In this document: one piece after another, positions 1 to 7,778 of the stretch
Numbering within the stretch: the stretch's first letter is position 1
Layout: each line of letters begins with the position of its first letter
IMG/VR virus record: IMGVR_UViG_3300021197_000955
Span: 1-23,017 of that record
Source of the DNA: a virus
Direction: 5' to 3' (one strand)
Length of the DNA: 23,017 nucleotides
Position numbers and translations under genes: made by a program
Notes under the pieces: model-generated
What the model was told of the DNA's origin: nothing
Database searches by the model: none
What the model saw: only the letters and a program-made list of their open reading frames with translations

Positions 1-317
1 TACTTAATCTGTACTGTATCTGTTTTTTCATAGTTAAATATATTACCATTGGTATCAATAAAAGTTTTTTGCCTATGTTTCATTAGACCTCTAATATCTT
101 CAATTTGATACTTTAGATTATATAAACTATTCATTGGACTCTGAAGCCTTCGTCTACCTAGGCTATTTCCAACCATATTTCTATCATCAAGTACTTGATC
201 GTCTAGCCATAATATACCATCTACTAGGTCAACATTATCACTATGTATAACGTAAAGAGGATATTCTAAATCATCTTTGTCGGTTATTAAGTACTCATCT
301 TTGTTATTGTTTTGCAT
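1..317 (-). CDS. Hypothetical phage protein, 5' part only (runs off left edge)
   Basis: An open frame begins at an ATG at 317 and stays open to base 1, giving at least 105 residues; the C-terminus lies outside the window. It begins MQNNNKDEYLITDKDDLEYP and is rich in Asp, Asn and Arg. The later part (NLKYQIEDIRGLMKHRQKTF) looks like a helical segment followed by a beta stretch. The gene starts 10 bases after the stop of the upstream gene, as expected for the last visible member of the same transcript, although no strong Shine-Dalgarno sequence precedes it. I do not recognise a function. The unbroken frame, phage-like spacing and codon use make it a real gene. Confidence 0.75.
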   Translation of the reverse strand, partial: MQNNNKDEYLITDKDDLEYPLYVIHSDNVDLVDGILWLDDQVLDDRNMVGNSLGRRRLQSPMNSLYNLKYQIEDIRGLMKHRQKTFIDTNGNIFNYEKTDTVQIK

Positions 318-327
318 AGACCATATT

Positions 328-951
328 CTACGCTGTCTTCGGTGCCTTTGTTGCAACGAGCGATTCATCTTTCGATTCAATATATTTCCTTATAATAGGG
401 GCAGCTTCCTCTAAGGGCATACTTTCGTAGACCCACGTAAATCCGTCGTAACCCCACTCATCGGGCTTACTTTCAATGTATCTCAATCCTGGCATGTATT
501 TTTGGAAGAACATCAATATTGAGTGAGTGTCTTCGTACATGTCCATTGTAGAATTAGAACAACCAGTTACTCTTGCTACCCAATCTGGAGTCCAAATATA
601 CGCATTTGCGTCTGAGAACTCGGGTACTGGAAACAATGAAACTGTAGGATCAGTTATCCACGCTCTATCCCATATACAGTATTTTCTTACTGGGTCTGTA
701 ATGTAAGAAATCTCATTAGGTTGAATCCTAATGCAAGCTACCATTTCTCCCTCTGGATTCTCTATCCAAAGAAAGTATGAGAAAGCGTCCAGTTTATCAA
801 CTGGGTTCATAATTCGTTTATTTTGTACTACAAAGTTTTGTACTCTATTTCGTATCATTGTAGTATACTCGTCTTTTGTCATCTCGTCATAATGACAGGC
901 TACTTTTCTATAGCCACTTTCGTATATGTGTTCCCCAACAAGGTTTCTCAT
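328..951 (-). CDS. GNAT-like protein with LuxI-like spacing of key residues (tentative)
   Basis: A 207-residue protein whose ATG overlaps the stop of the QueC-like gene by one base (TAATG). The N-terminal half has a layout reminiscent of GNAT acyltransferases and, within them, acyl-homoserine-lactone synthases: R34/R36 and F40, acidic D52 and D55, then a strand pair around YFLWIENPEGEMVACIRIQP (59-78) with R75, then WDRAWI at 94-99. In LuxI proteins an Arg-Phe pair, an acidic cluster and an Arg about 20 residues later line the SAM pocket. The match is by eye and partial: the usual Trp and the later Glu are not clearly present, and no substrate can be inferred. It could equally be an unrelated phage protein. 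It sits last in the SDR, oxygenase, QueC-like row. Confidence 0.45.
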   Translation of the reverse strand: MRNLVGEHIYESGYRKVACHYDEMTKDEYTTMIRNRVQNFVVQNKRIMNPVDKLDAFSYFLWIENPEGEMVACIRIQPNEISYITDPVRKYCIWDRAWITDPTVSLFPVPEFSDANAYIWTPDWVARVTGCSNSTMDMYEDTHSILMFFQKYMPGLRYIESKPDEWGYDGFTWVYESMPLEEAAPIIRKYIESKDESLVATKAPKTA

Positions 952-1772
952 TACGTCATATCCTTCAAAATTGTACTAAAATATTTAATGCCTTCTTGGT
1001 ACCTAAATACCGCGTCAGCTGCTGTTTTCTTTGCTTGTTGAAGCTCATGACACTTGAAACACTCCCCGCATGGAACATACCCTGTAATCTTGCCTTGTTT
1101 GTCTTTTAGTGTACCTTTGGGAACAATACAGCTCCATATAGTATCTAATAAGGCAGGCTCTTCTCTAATAATTAAAGCATACATTTCAGACTTTGTTAAA
1201 AAGTCTAGGGGGTTGAGCACTTGTGGTATATCTTCGATAACTTTTCGTATATCTACTCCAGAGCCGTCTAGTACATCACTAGCATACGTTGCCATGATTT
1301 TTCTATACTCTCTAAATTGTAAGCGCATACGCATATCATCTTCTGCGTTTGCACCCATCATAAACCACTTAAATTTAATACCGCCTGGCTGTGCTAAAGC
1401 CATTGACATAAAAGAGGAGAGTCCCGATACAATTATCGGGACTTCCTTGGTATGGGGTAACATGGAAAGCATAGACTTGTCGTTACCATATGGTAAGTTA
1501 AAGTATTCTGCTTGTTTTTGTGTATAAAACGCCATTGCATCTGCGAACAGACCATAGCGTTGTTCATACCAATGTACACAAAAAGGTTTGAGATCGGGGT
1601 CTCTTACAGCATATATTAAAGCTGCTGTTGACTCAATCCCTGCCGATACAGGCATGTATGTATTAACTTCAGGGTTTTTCATAATGGCTGCTGCCATTTC
1701 CTGACTGGTTTTCAAAATAGCATTTTCTATCTTGCTAACAATTGTTTTAGTTTGATTCTTAGGTCTATCCAT
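951..1772 (-). CDS. queC: QueC-like PP-loop ATPase (7-cyano-7-deazaguanine synthase family)
   Basis: A 273-residue protein of the QueC family, which converts 7-carboxy-7-deazaguanine to preQ0 using ATP and ammonia. The PP-loop is at 43-49 and reads SAGIEST rather than the usual SGGxDST. MGANAEDD at 139-146 matches the QueC GxNAxD block, and NPLDFLTKSEM at 187-197 matches the downstream PL..TK block. C215, C235, C238 and C241 reproduce the four-cysteine zinc site near the C-terminus; the Arg that normally follows the last Cys is not seen. The start overlaps the oxygenase stop (ATGGATAG). In phages QueC homologues supply preQ0 for queuosine or for 7-deazaguanine DNA modification; no partner genes (folE, queD, queE, dpdA) are in the window. 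Family call is firm, activity uncertain because of the changed loop. Confidence 0.8.
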   Translation of the reverse strand: MDRPKNQTKTIVSKIENAILKTSQEMAAAIMKNPEVNTYMPVSAGIESTAALIYAVRDPDLKPFCVHWYEQRYGLFADAMAFYTQKQAEYFNLPYGNDKSMLSMLPHTKEVPIIVSGLSSFMSMALAQPGGIKFKWFMMGANAEDDMRMRLQFREYRKIMATYASDVLDGSGVDIRKVIEDIPQVLNPLDFLTKSEMYALIIREEPALLDTIWSCIVPKGTLKDKQGKITGYVPCGECFKCHELQQAKKTAADAVFRYQEGIKYFSTILKDMT

Positions 1773-2316
1773 GTGCTAGATCCCCTTTATCTTGAATGGC
1801 TGATATTTCCATCTCTTTTTCCTTGGTTATTGGTTTAAAGTCCCATGTGCCACTCCAAACGGCGACACTCATTCTGCAACCAGACAATATACCAGTTACC
1901 CAGTGTAATGCCATTGCAGAGAACATTACTCCATCTCCTTTTTGAAGATGTGTATTTTTCCCTGCGATATATAAGTCTCCACCTTTGAAGTCATCATTTA
2001 GTACTATAGACATACTTAAATTTCTGTCTCGTTTATATACTTCTTTTGCACTTCCATGCTCAGGTATCGAGTACCATATAGCGTCTCTATGTGGAGCAAA
2101 GCTATTTCCTGGGAAATAAGTCTGCACTCTAGACGCAATAATCTTCTCATTGCCTAGGCACTTTTGGGCTTTGTCAGTTAGCGACTGTGGGATATCAAAT
2201 TTTTTGACTTCCCACCTGTTTTGTAGCCAGTCATCATCTTTTCTATCACTAGAATCGATAATGTGTTGGCACTCTTCGTCAGTTGCTAACTTCTTAAAGA
2301 CTTTGAAACCGAACAT
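1765..2316 (-). CDS. 2-oxoglutarate/Fe(II)-dependent oxygenase (prolyl-4-hydroxylase-like)
   Basis: A 183-residue protein with the double-stranded beta-helix iron site: H76-x-D78 (in SFAPHRDA), distal H138 (ALHWVTG) and R148 ten residues later (GCRMSVAVW), the residue that grips the 2-oxoglutarate carboxylate. The strand NLSMSIVLNDDFKGGDLYIAG (99-119) is typical of the P4H-like branch. Length fits a stand-alone catalytic domain. The ATG overlaps the SDR stop (TAATG), and its own stop overlaps the QueC-like start, so the three are probably translationally coupled. Substrate is unknown; proximity to an SDR and a QueC homologue suggests a small-molecule, nucleobase or peptide modification, but this is inference. 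Confidence 0.8.
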   Translation of the reverse strand: MFGFKVFKKLATDEECQHIIDSSDRKDDDWLQNRWEVKKFDIPQSLTDKAQKCLGNEKIIASRVQTYFPGNSFAPHRDAIWYSIPEHGSAKEVYKRDRNLSMSIVLNDDFKGGDLYIAGKNTHLQKGDGVMFSAMALHWVTGILSGCRMSVAVWSGTWDFKPITKEKEMEISAIQDKGDLAHG

Positions 2317-2951
2317 TACTTCTGTAAATCCATGACTACGTTAGCGGTTGCAACGTCTTTTAATTTAATCATGTCTTCCATCGGTTTATACATACTATTA
2401 CATAAGACTTCCGTCATCATGTAATTTTGTGGTTGGGCTAGATTCATAAGAACGAGAGCAGCTTCGTACGGGTCAATCCAGTACTTTTCATCTTCTACGT
2501 TCGTCAGATATCTACTATTAGTCCAACCCATACTAACATTGTGTATTCGACATTTGTTAGCGTGGGGATATTGTATTGCTCTCGCAATACAGAAGTCTCT
2601 TAACTCAGTTTTGTCACTTTCATAGATGCTGGCACCTACTGCGTAATACGCGCTTGCAGAGCCTGTGTTAATGATTATCTTCTCTTTCTTTTCCCATTGT
2701 TTATAGAGAATCTTTAATAGTTTACCTTGTACTCGCGGGTACCACGCATGGTTAAAAAATATATCACAGTCCCAACGTAATAGGTCATTGATGATATGAT
2801 CACCTTCCCTATCCTTCATATTGAAGCCGTTAGACCTGCTATATCCCCTCACATCTGCACCGTGGTGCATACAATACTCATAAATCTCTTTACCGATACC
2901 GCTAGTGTGTCCTGTTACGCCTACGCGTTTTCCTTTAAACATATTTTTCAT
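2316..2951 (-). CDS. Short-chain dehydrogenase/reductase (SDR)
   Basis: A 211-residue Rossmann-fold oxidoreductase. The dinucleotide-binding motif TGHTSGIG is at 13-20, a strand ending NTGSAS lies at 95-100, and the catalytic Y110-x-x-x-K114 follows in SIYESDKTEL. The NNAG-type motif is replaced by a sequence around FFNHAW (65-70). I start it at the ATG at 2951, two bases after the stop of the small membrane gene; a longer in-frame form beginning with GTG at 2978 and a shorter one at ATG 2942 are possible because no strong Shine-Dalgarno decides. NAD or NADP dependence is expected from the family; the substrate is unknown. It opens the tightly overlapping row SDR, oxygenase, QueC-like. Confidence 0.82.
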   Translation of the reverse strand: MKNMFKGKRVGVTGHTSGIGKEIYEYCMHHGADVRGYSRSNGFNMKDREGDHIINDLLRWDCDIFFNHAWYPRVQGKLLKILYKQWEKKEKIIINTGSASAYYAVGASIYESDKTELRDFCIARAIQYPHANKCRIHNVSMGWTNSRYLTNVEDEKYWIDPYEAALVLMNLAQPQNYMMTEVLCNSMYKPMEDMIKLKDVATANVVMDLQK

Positions 2952-2953
2952 CT

Positions 2954-3112
2954 CTATAGTTGAATAAGGCTCAGCCACATTGTCCCAAGTACTAAGACCA
3001 TTAACACCGCCATAAATATATCATCTGCTGTATGCCGATCCATATAGATATCATGTCTGTTAACTCTTAATTTTTGATAAATGCAACCTGCCGTTGCTTT
3101 TACATATTTCAT
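2954..3112 (-). CDS. Small single-pass membrane protein
   Basis: A 52-residue frame that is easy to miss. Its ATG overlaps the last base of the DNA polymerase stop (TAATG), the same coupling used by several genes here. The first 30 residues are basic and polar (MKYVKATAGCIYQKLRVNRH), and residues 33-52 form one hydrophobic segment (IFMAVLMVLVLGTMWLSLI) that reads as a transmembrane helix reaching the C-terminus. The frame fills the gap between polymerase and SDR exactly and ends two bases before the chosen SDR start. Function unknown; it would be predicted in the host inner membrane. Confidence 0.6.
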   Translation of the reverse strand: MKYVKATAGCIYQKLRVNRHDIYMDRHTADDIFMAVLMVLVLGTMWLSLIQL

Positions 3113-5373
3113 TATTTATAAAATTTATCCCATTTCTCAAAGCTGTAATCGTCACCTATTTCAAAGTCACAACCAACTGGAGTGCCGGGTATAGAGAGCC
3201 CACGGTCTTTTTGAACGTAGAATCTCAGGTTCTCACAATAGACCTCCATTTCATCTTCAGGCACTTCTGCAAGAATTGAATCGTGCACTAGCCCAAATAT
3301 CTTGGAGTTCATTCCATTTCTATTGATGTAGTGTTGCATGTCTATCGCACCCAATAGGTTTATGTCCGATGCGACGGACTGTACTAGAAAGTTAATTCCG
3401 CTTCTTACTTCGTGAGACGCAATACCTTTGTCTTTTGACTTGGCATTAGGAAGACGACGCTTCCTTCCAAACTCTGAATAAATGAAAGCATTGGCACGAA
3501 TATACGCACCGCAATCATCTAACCATTTCTTAAGATTGGGGAATGATTGGAAATAATCCGCGATAACTCTCTGAGCATCTTGCATTGAGAACTCCGAACC
3601 AGAGTCCTTCGTAACCTGCCATGAAATCTTAGCTGGGCCTGCACCGTACATAATACCAAATGTAACAGCTTTCGCCTGTTGACGCTTGTCTCCGTATAGT
3701 TCATCGACTTGCGCAACATCGCATGGTAGATTAAAGACTTGCTTTGCGATACTCGAATGGAAGTTGCCTCCATCTTTGAATACCTGTTGCAGTCCTACGT
3801 CTTTCGCCAAAACTGCGGCAACATACACTTCTGCCGTTGTTAAGTCCATAGAGACGATTTTGTGCCCTTCTTTTGCTTTAATGCAACCTTTAACCGTGGG
3901 ATTATCCCTAGGTAACTGTTGCATATTCAGTTTACCACTAGAAGATAGACGACCAGAAGTTGTACTGTGTAAGTTAAACCCAGTACGCAATCTAGAATCT
4001 CTATCAAGATTTGGTATAATTTTATCAAGATATGTAGTCTTAATCTTATTCTTTTGTCTTATCTCTAGGATATGTTTAGGAACGGCGTGATCATCTGCAA
4101 GTTGTCCTAAGACTTCTGCATCTGTGCTATGGGCACCTGTTCCAGTTTTCTTACCCGTTGGGGTTAGATTGATATAATCAAATAAAAGGGATCGAAGTTG
4201 TACTGTGGAGTTTGGGTTAAAATCTTTACCCTGTGCTTTCTCAAACTGTCTCACTTCAGGAAACTCGTATAACTCGGCAACTGCTTGAGTTATATCTTCC
4301 TGCATTACACCCTGAGCAAACTCTAGTCGCTCACGGTCGAAAGGCACTCCATTGTTTTCAACTTGTCTTAAGAAGTTACAGCCTTCGAGTAGAATATTCT
4401 CATAAACCCATAAGAGTTTCTTGTTCTTCTCAATTGCTGGCCTCATCTTTTGATACAATGCAAATGTTACGACTGTGTCCATAGCTGCATAGTCTTTCAT
4501 TATATCAAAAGGGATTAGGTCATAACTAAAGGATTCCTTTAGTATGCCATGTGAACGCCTGTACTCTGCACTCCAATCTTCTAGCGGTTTCTCATAATCC
4601 CCGAAAGGAGTATGCTTCATTGCTAGTTGTTTAAGTCCATGTGTACCAGGGTTCTCGTCAAACATATAATGCATAAGCATTGTATCTTCGAAGTTTGGAA
4701 ACTCAAAATTAAAATGGTAAATAAACCATTGTAAGTCGAACTTCGCATTGTGAAATACTACTGTCTTCTTGTTGAAGAGTTCCTGCATTTTTGCTTCGAC
4801 ATCTTCATCAATTACATCAGCGTCACAATATATACCGTGATCAGGCTCATAAGAAAGAGAAAATCCAAGCATATAACCATCGCGACAATATAACGCACTT
4901 GTCTCTGAGTCGAGAGCAACGTACGGTAGCGGGTGGTCGATCGCTTTCTGTATAAACGCGATTGCTGTTTCTTTGTCTTGTATGCCATAACATTTATCCT
5001 CTGATAGTTTCTCTATCTTTAGTTCTCCGCTAACATACTTCGAGATACTTTCAATAGCTTCTTCAAAGGATTTCTTAGCTTCAGGTTTAAATTTAATAAT
5101 AGCAGGATTGATAAGTGCTAAAAACTTCTCATCAATAATTTTACCATTATATTCCGTCACAGATGTTTTCCTAGTATACTGCTTGAAAGCTTCTGCTCCG
5201 ACTAGAATCAACCAGTCATATTCATCAGGGTTCAAGTCTAGGTCTACATCTTTCTTTAGAACTTTTGCGACAGAACTATCAGAACATAACGCAAAGCGTT
5301 CAAATTCAAACTCGAAGTATCTATCGAAGTTTGTACTTGTTGGCTTGGTTTCTATAAGTGCTACTTTAGCCAT
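3112..5373 (-). CDS. Family A DNA polymerase with 3'-5' exonuclease domain
   Basis: A 753-residue replicative polymerase without a 5'-3' exonuclease domain. The proofreading domain is intact: D155-E157 (ALDSETS, exo I), N209/D213 (HNAKFD, exo II) and Y295/D299 (DYAAMD, exo III). The polymerase domain shows TTSGRLSSSGKLNMQQLP (471-488), motif A with D510 and E515, motif B R564/K568/F572/Y576, and motif C H697-D698-S699. F572 matches Phe762 of E. coli Pol I. Two positions differ from the usual family: motif A has Tyr517 where Arg is normal, and motif C is HDS rather than HDE; the two metal-binding aspartates remain. The ATG overlaps the end of the nuclease gene by 13 bases, with GGAG about 10 bases ahead. 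It is the main product of the operon beginning at the 6740-6768 promoter. Confidence 0.95.
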   Translation of the reverse strand: MAKVALIETKPTSTNFDRYFEFEFERFALCSDSSVAKVLKKDVDLDLNPDEYDWLILVGAEAFKQYTRKTSVTEYNGKIIDEKFLALINPAIIKFKPEAKKSFEEAIESISKYVSGELKIEKLSEDKCYGIQDKETAIAFIQKAIDHPLPYVALDSETSALYCRDGYMLGFSLSYEPDHGIYCDADVIDEDVEAKMQELFNKKTVVFHNAKFDLQWFIYHFNFEFPNFEDTMLMHYMFDENPGTHGLKQLAMKHTPFGDYEKPLEDWSAEYRRSHGILKESFSYDLIPFDIMKDYAAMDTVVTFALYQKMRPAIEKNKKLLWVYENILLEGCNFLRQVENNGVPFDRERLEFAQGVMQEDITQAVAELYEFPEVRQFEKAQGKDFNPNSTVQLRSLLFDYINLTPTGKKTGTGAHSTDAEVLGQLADDHAVPKHILEIRQKNKIKTTYLDKIIPNLDRDSRLRTGFNLHSTTSGRLSSSGKLNMQQLPRDNPTVKGCIKAKEGHKIVSMDLTTAEVYVAAVLAKDVGLQQVFKDGGNFHSSIAKQVFNLPCDVAQVDELYGDKRQQAKAVTFGIMYGAGPAKISWQVTKDSGSEFSMQDAQRVIADYFQSFPNLKKWLDDCGAYIRANAFIYSEFGRKRRLPNAKSKDKGIASHEVRSGINFLVQSVASDINLLGAIDMQHYINRNGMNSKIFGLVHDSILAEVPEDEMEVYCENLRFYVQKDRGLSIPGTPVGCDFEIGDDYSFEKWDKFYK

Positions 5374-5894
5374 TCTAATAATTCTCCATAAGTTAATGTT
5401 TTAAATAAGTGGTAATCTAAGTGATACTTAAATGTTTGTCTGTTCAAATGGAACTGACCTTCACCAGTATTACCACGGTGTTGTTTGTTAGAGTATCTCA
5501 TTTCAGTACCAATATTACTAGCATTACACCTGAATATTAACACCATGTCTTTAAAGAATACTCCATAAAAAAGAACATCAAATTCTTCTTTTTTGACTTG
5601 TTGGATATTACAATCCCAGTCGTAATCTTGCCATTGATGATACATGATATCGCGATTGGCTTCGCATTCTAGAGCTTTGAACAAGTTGTTGTCCGTTATC
5701 TTCAGCTCTGCTTTCTTTTGAACTCTCGAAAATTTACACTCTATACGACTACCATCAAATTTATCAAATAAATCGTATGACAACTGATCGCTGTTATCTG
5801 CTTTTACAATCTTCTTAATCATAATCTCGGCAACTGTGCCGAATCTACGAGTATGCAATCCGAAGACTGCTTGTTGAAGTTGAGTGCTATCCAT
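5361..5894 (-). CDS. PD-(D/E)XK nuclease candidate
   Basis: A 177-residue protein between primase and polymerase. A helix with E23 (RFGTVAEIMIKKIV, 18-30) precedes FDKFDGSRIECKFSRVQ (43-59), where D47 followed by E52-x-K54 fits the D-(D/E)xK core of the restriction-endonuclease-like fold. Its C-terminal half has several aromatic strands and the segment GNTGEGQFHLN (138-148), a look shared with some restriction-type enzymes. The ATG overlaps the primase stop (ATGGATAG) and it runs 13 bases into the polymerase, so the three are made together. Roles that fit are a replication or recombination exonuclease, or host DNA breakdown. The fold call is by motif only. Confidence 0.55.
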   Translation of the reverse strand: MDSTQLQQAVFGLHTRRFGTVAEIMIKKIVKADNSDQLSYDLFDKFDGSRIECKFSRVQKKAELKITDNNLFKALECEANRDIMYHQWQDYDWDCNIQQVKKEEFDVLFYGVFFKDMVLIFRCNASNIGTEMRYSNKQHRGNTGEGQFHLNRQTFKYHLDYHLFKTLTYGELLEWLK

Positions 5895-6729
5895 ATAATC
5901 GTTCTTTTAGTTTATGTACTTGGGCCGGAGTAAACCCGCCTGGGTCTTGTCCGTCCTTCAGTTTAATTTGTTGTACTGACAGTTCCATTTTCTCTGCCAA
6001 TGTTTTAATTTGTTCTGATGCTTTTTGGCCTGCTTCGTCGCCATCAAACAATATATCAATTCCCTGCACTCCTTGTAGTTTGAGCAGAGATAGCTTGAAC
6101 CAGTCCATTTGTTGTGTTCCGAAACAGCAAACTGTATTCTTTAAGCCGTTGTCCCAAAGATTGAGACAATCAAAAATTCCTTCAACCAATATCACTCTGT
6201 TGTGTATTGGCTTGACTTTTGCTGGAGTGAATGGCATCTTTACCCCCTGTGGGTAGATATAATACTTGTCTTGTCCTGTGCCACCAGCAATGTTTCTCCC
6301 TAAGAGTGCAATCGTTTTGCCCGTTAAGTCACGAATCGGAAAGATAATCCTACCTTCAAACTTTGGAACATTCCAAGTAAAGGCCTGCCATATCTTTAGA
6401 GTTTCCTCAGAGATATTGCGGTACGGACCACCTTTCCATTCGATACGGTCTTCTGGGAGTTGAATACCAACGGTTTGTGAACGGGTTTTTGCAATCTGGT
6501 TTTTAATTTTGTGTAATCTTACTTCTAGTGGACTCTCTGGTGCACCGAAGTGTGTGAATATGTTACCTTTGAACCCACATGCGAAACAGTGCATTAAGCC
6601 TGTTACTTTGTCTACTCTTAGACTTGGGTTCGTATCGTCATGCTCAGGATTTAGGCATGCAATTAGTGCGTCCTGTCCTTTAACAGTATACGCTAATCCT
6701 TTTTCTTCTATTAAATCTATTGCTATCAT
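5887..6729 (-). CDS. DnaG-like DNA primase (zinc finger plus TOPRIM)
   Basis: A 280-residue primase that makes RNA primers for replication. A compact zinc ribbon uses C25, H30, C48 and C51 (the last two in HCFACG). The TOPRIM catalytic core has the glutamate E183 in VILVEGIFD and the acidic pair D229/D231 in ILFDGDEAG, with a further D262 in GQDPGG. No helicase domain is fused, unlike T7 gp4; the helicase is a separate gene 2.3 kb upstream. The ATG lies only 10 bases past the -10 box of its own promoter, so the predicted mRNA has a leader of just a few nucleotides and little room for a Shine-Dalgarno. First gene of the primase, nuclease, polymerase unit. Confidence 0.92.
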   Translation of the reverse strand: MIAIDLIEEKGLAYTVKGQDALIACLNPEHDDTNPSLRVDKVTGLMHCFACGFKGNIFTHFGAPESPLEVRLHKIKNQIAKTRSQTVGIQLPEDRIEWKGGPYRNISEETLKIWQAFTWNVPKFEGRIIFPIRDLTGKTIALLGRNIAGGTGQDKYYIYPQGVKMPFTPAKVKPIHNRVILVEGIFDCLNLWDNGLKNTVCCFGTQQMDWFKLSLLKLQGVQGIDILFDGDEAGQKASEQIKTLAEKMELSVQQIKLKDGQDPGGFTPAQVHKLKERLYG

Positions 6730-6739
6730 TTATAAGTAT

Positions 6740-6768
6740 ATTATACAGGAATTTTGACCTTGTGTCAA
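6740..6768 (-). promoter_or_regulatory. Sigma-70-type promoter of the primase-polymerase operon
   Basis: On the minus strand: TTGACA (6768-6763), a 17-base spacer, TATAAT (6745-6740). It is preceded by the block AAAAATAATAC shared with the other promoters here. The TGA stop of the ParB-like gene lies inside the -35 box. The -35 is also one arm of an inverted repeat TTGAC-N5-GTCAA (6754-6768), shared with the promoter at 12008-12036. Confidence 0.9.
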
Positions 6769-7319
6769 GTATTATTTTTTGTTTCCATTGATTTAATTCT
6801 TTCTTTTCCAAGAGTACTTTTATGTTTCCAATCTAATTCGTCCCCTAACTTTTCAAAATGTGTCATAGGAACACCACTTGGGTCTAACTCATCTTCGTAA
6901 TACCTTGATTTCCAAACTAATTCTAGCATCTGAAAGTAGACTGCTACTGCTTTATCCCGAAAATCTTTATCTCCCCACAAGTAGTAGAGTAACCAGTATT
7001 CCTGGTCTATTCGGCATATCCTTACTTCTTGTTCTAGAATCATACTCATTCGGTCAGTTGCCATTGAAGTATTCATTTCTGCAACTGCTCTTAGCCTTTG
7101 GCTACCTGCTAATGGGTACCAATTTGGCATTACTAGAAATGGAGCTTTTATTCCGTGTGCAAAAACAGAATCATATAGTGGTTGGTTTAAGGGTACGGAT
7201 TTGATATTCTCCTTTACCTTGGGTTGTTCTAGTAACCACCCGAGTGTTTTTACATACCAAGTATGTGGAGGCATGGGAATAAGTTCAGCAGTTTCTCTAC
7301 TTACTCTGTCGTCTGCCAT
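6765..7319 (-). CDS. ParB/Srx-fold-like protein
   Basis: A 184-residue protein. YDSVFAHGIKAPFLVMPN (49-66) followed by YPLAGSQRLRAVAEM (68-82) resembles the ParB/Srx core, in which a G-x-x-R-x-x-A loop (here G72, R75, A78) binds CTP or forms the nuclease-like site. The C-terminal 90 residues are aromatic and charged and not recognised. A longer frame exists from 7370, but an AGGAG seven bases before the ATG at 7319 marks the better start. Its stop TGA is embedded in the -35 box of the primase promoter. Phage ParB-like proteins can act as nucleases, kinases or DNA-binding factors, so no activity is assigned. Confidence 0.6.
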   Translation of the reverse strand: MADDRVSRETAELIPMPPHTWYVKTLGWLLEQPKVKENIKSVPLNQPLYDSVFAHGIKAPFLVMPNWYPLAGSQRLRAVAEMNTSMATDRMSMILEQEVRICRIDQEYWLLYYLWGDKDFRDKAVAVYFQMLELVWKSRYYEDELDPSGVPMTHFEKLGDELDWKHKSTLGKERIKSMETKNNT

Positions 7320-7564
7320 GAATCTAACTCCTCTTTTAACTCTTGTATTTGTTCTTCGTAGTTGAACCAATTAGTAGCAGAGAAGGTACTTTCCTGCATC
7401 ATTTCAAGAAGAATAAGTCTATCAATCTTATTAGCAATAGACTCATCATTCTTGTGTTTAAGTTTACGAGAGTAATCTTTCGCAGACTTATGTGCGCCAG
7501 CGCCCGACTTGTTCCTGCTATGTTTAGCTACAGGATTAGTGGGTACTATTTTCTTTATCTTCAT
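7301..7564 (-). CDS. Small basic conserved phage protein, unknown function
   Basis: An 87-residue protein with a strongly basic N-terminal half (KHSRNKSGAGAHKSAKDYSR, 14-33) and an acidic helical C-terminal half (NYEEQIQELKEELDSW, 68-83). This split charge pattern suggests nucleic-acid or partner binding through the N-terminus and helical self-association through the C-terminus. GGAG sits ahead of the ATG in good position. It overlaps both neighbours, the unknown 80-residue gene upstream and the ParB-like gene downstream. I recognise the layout from other phages but cannot assign a function. Confidence 0.65.
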   Translation of the reverse strand: MKIKKIVPTNPVAKHSRNKSGAGAHKSAKDYSRKLKHKNDESIANKIDRLILLEMMQESTFSATNWFNYEEQIQELKEELDSWQTTE

Positions 7565-7778
7565 ATTTTCTCCAATCTAAATCGTCAGGGACTACATTTA
7601 TTTCCCAAGTTTCTATAAACTTTAGCATAATTTGTCCATCTGACGTCTGTTTTACTTTAAAAGTTTTGCCTTCATAGAATTGCATTGATTCCATTGTCAG
7701 CTCTTTGTCAAAGATTATATCTTGTCCATCTCTAACAAAGGTATAATCTACAAAGGTTACTTTACTTTCTTTTGCCAC
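7536..7778 (-). CDS. Hypothetical protein, 80 aa
   Basis: A small, mostly beta-patterned protein (strands around KVTFVDYTFV, TFKVKQTSDGQIMLKFIE and WEINVVPDDLDW). Two in-frame GTG codons are candidates, at 7784 and 7778; AGGAG is 8 bases from the second and too close to the first, so 7778 is preferred. It overlaps the end of the cupin gene and runs into the next gene, consistent with co-translation. No catalytic motif or membrane segment is visible, and no function can be proposed. Confidence 0.65.
   Translation of the reverse strand: MAKESKVTFVDYTFVRDGQDIIFDKELTMESMQFYEGKTFKVKQTSDGQIMLKFIETWEINVVPDDLDWRKYEDKENSTH

Noticed and set aside
1054-1527. 157-residue plus-strand frame
   Set aside because: It lies wholly opposite the QueC-like gene, has no Shine-Dalgarno or domain, and every other supported gene is on the minus strand; it is a shadow frame.
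3686-4090. 134-residue plus-strand frame
   Set aside because: It is antisense to the conserved polymerase domain, with a Ser/Cys-rich composition typical of a shadow frame.
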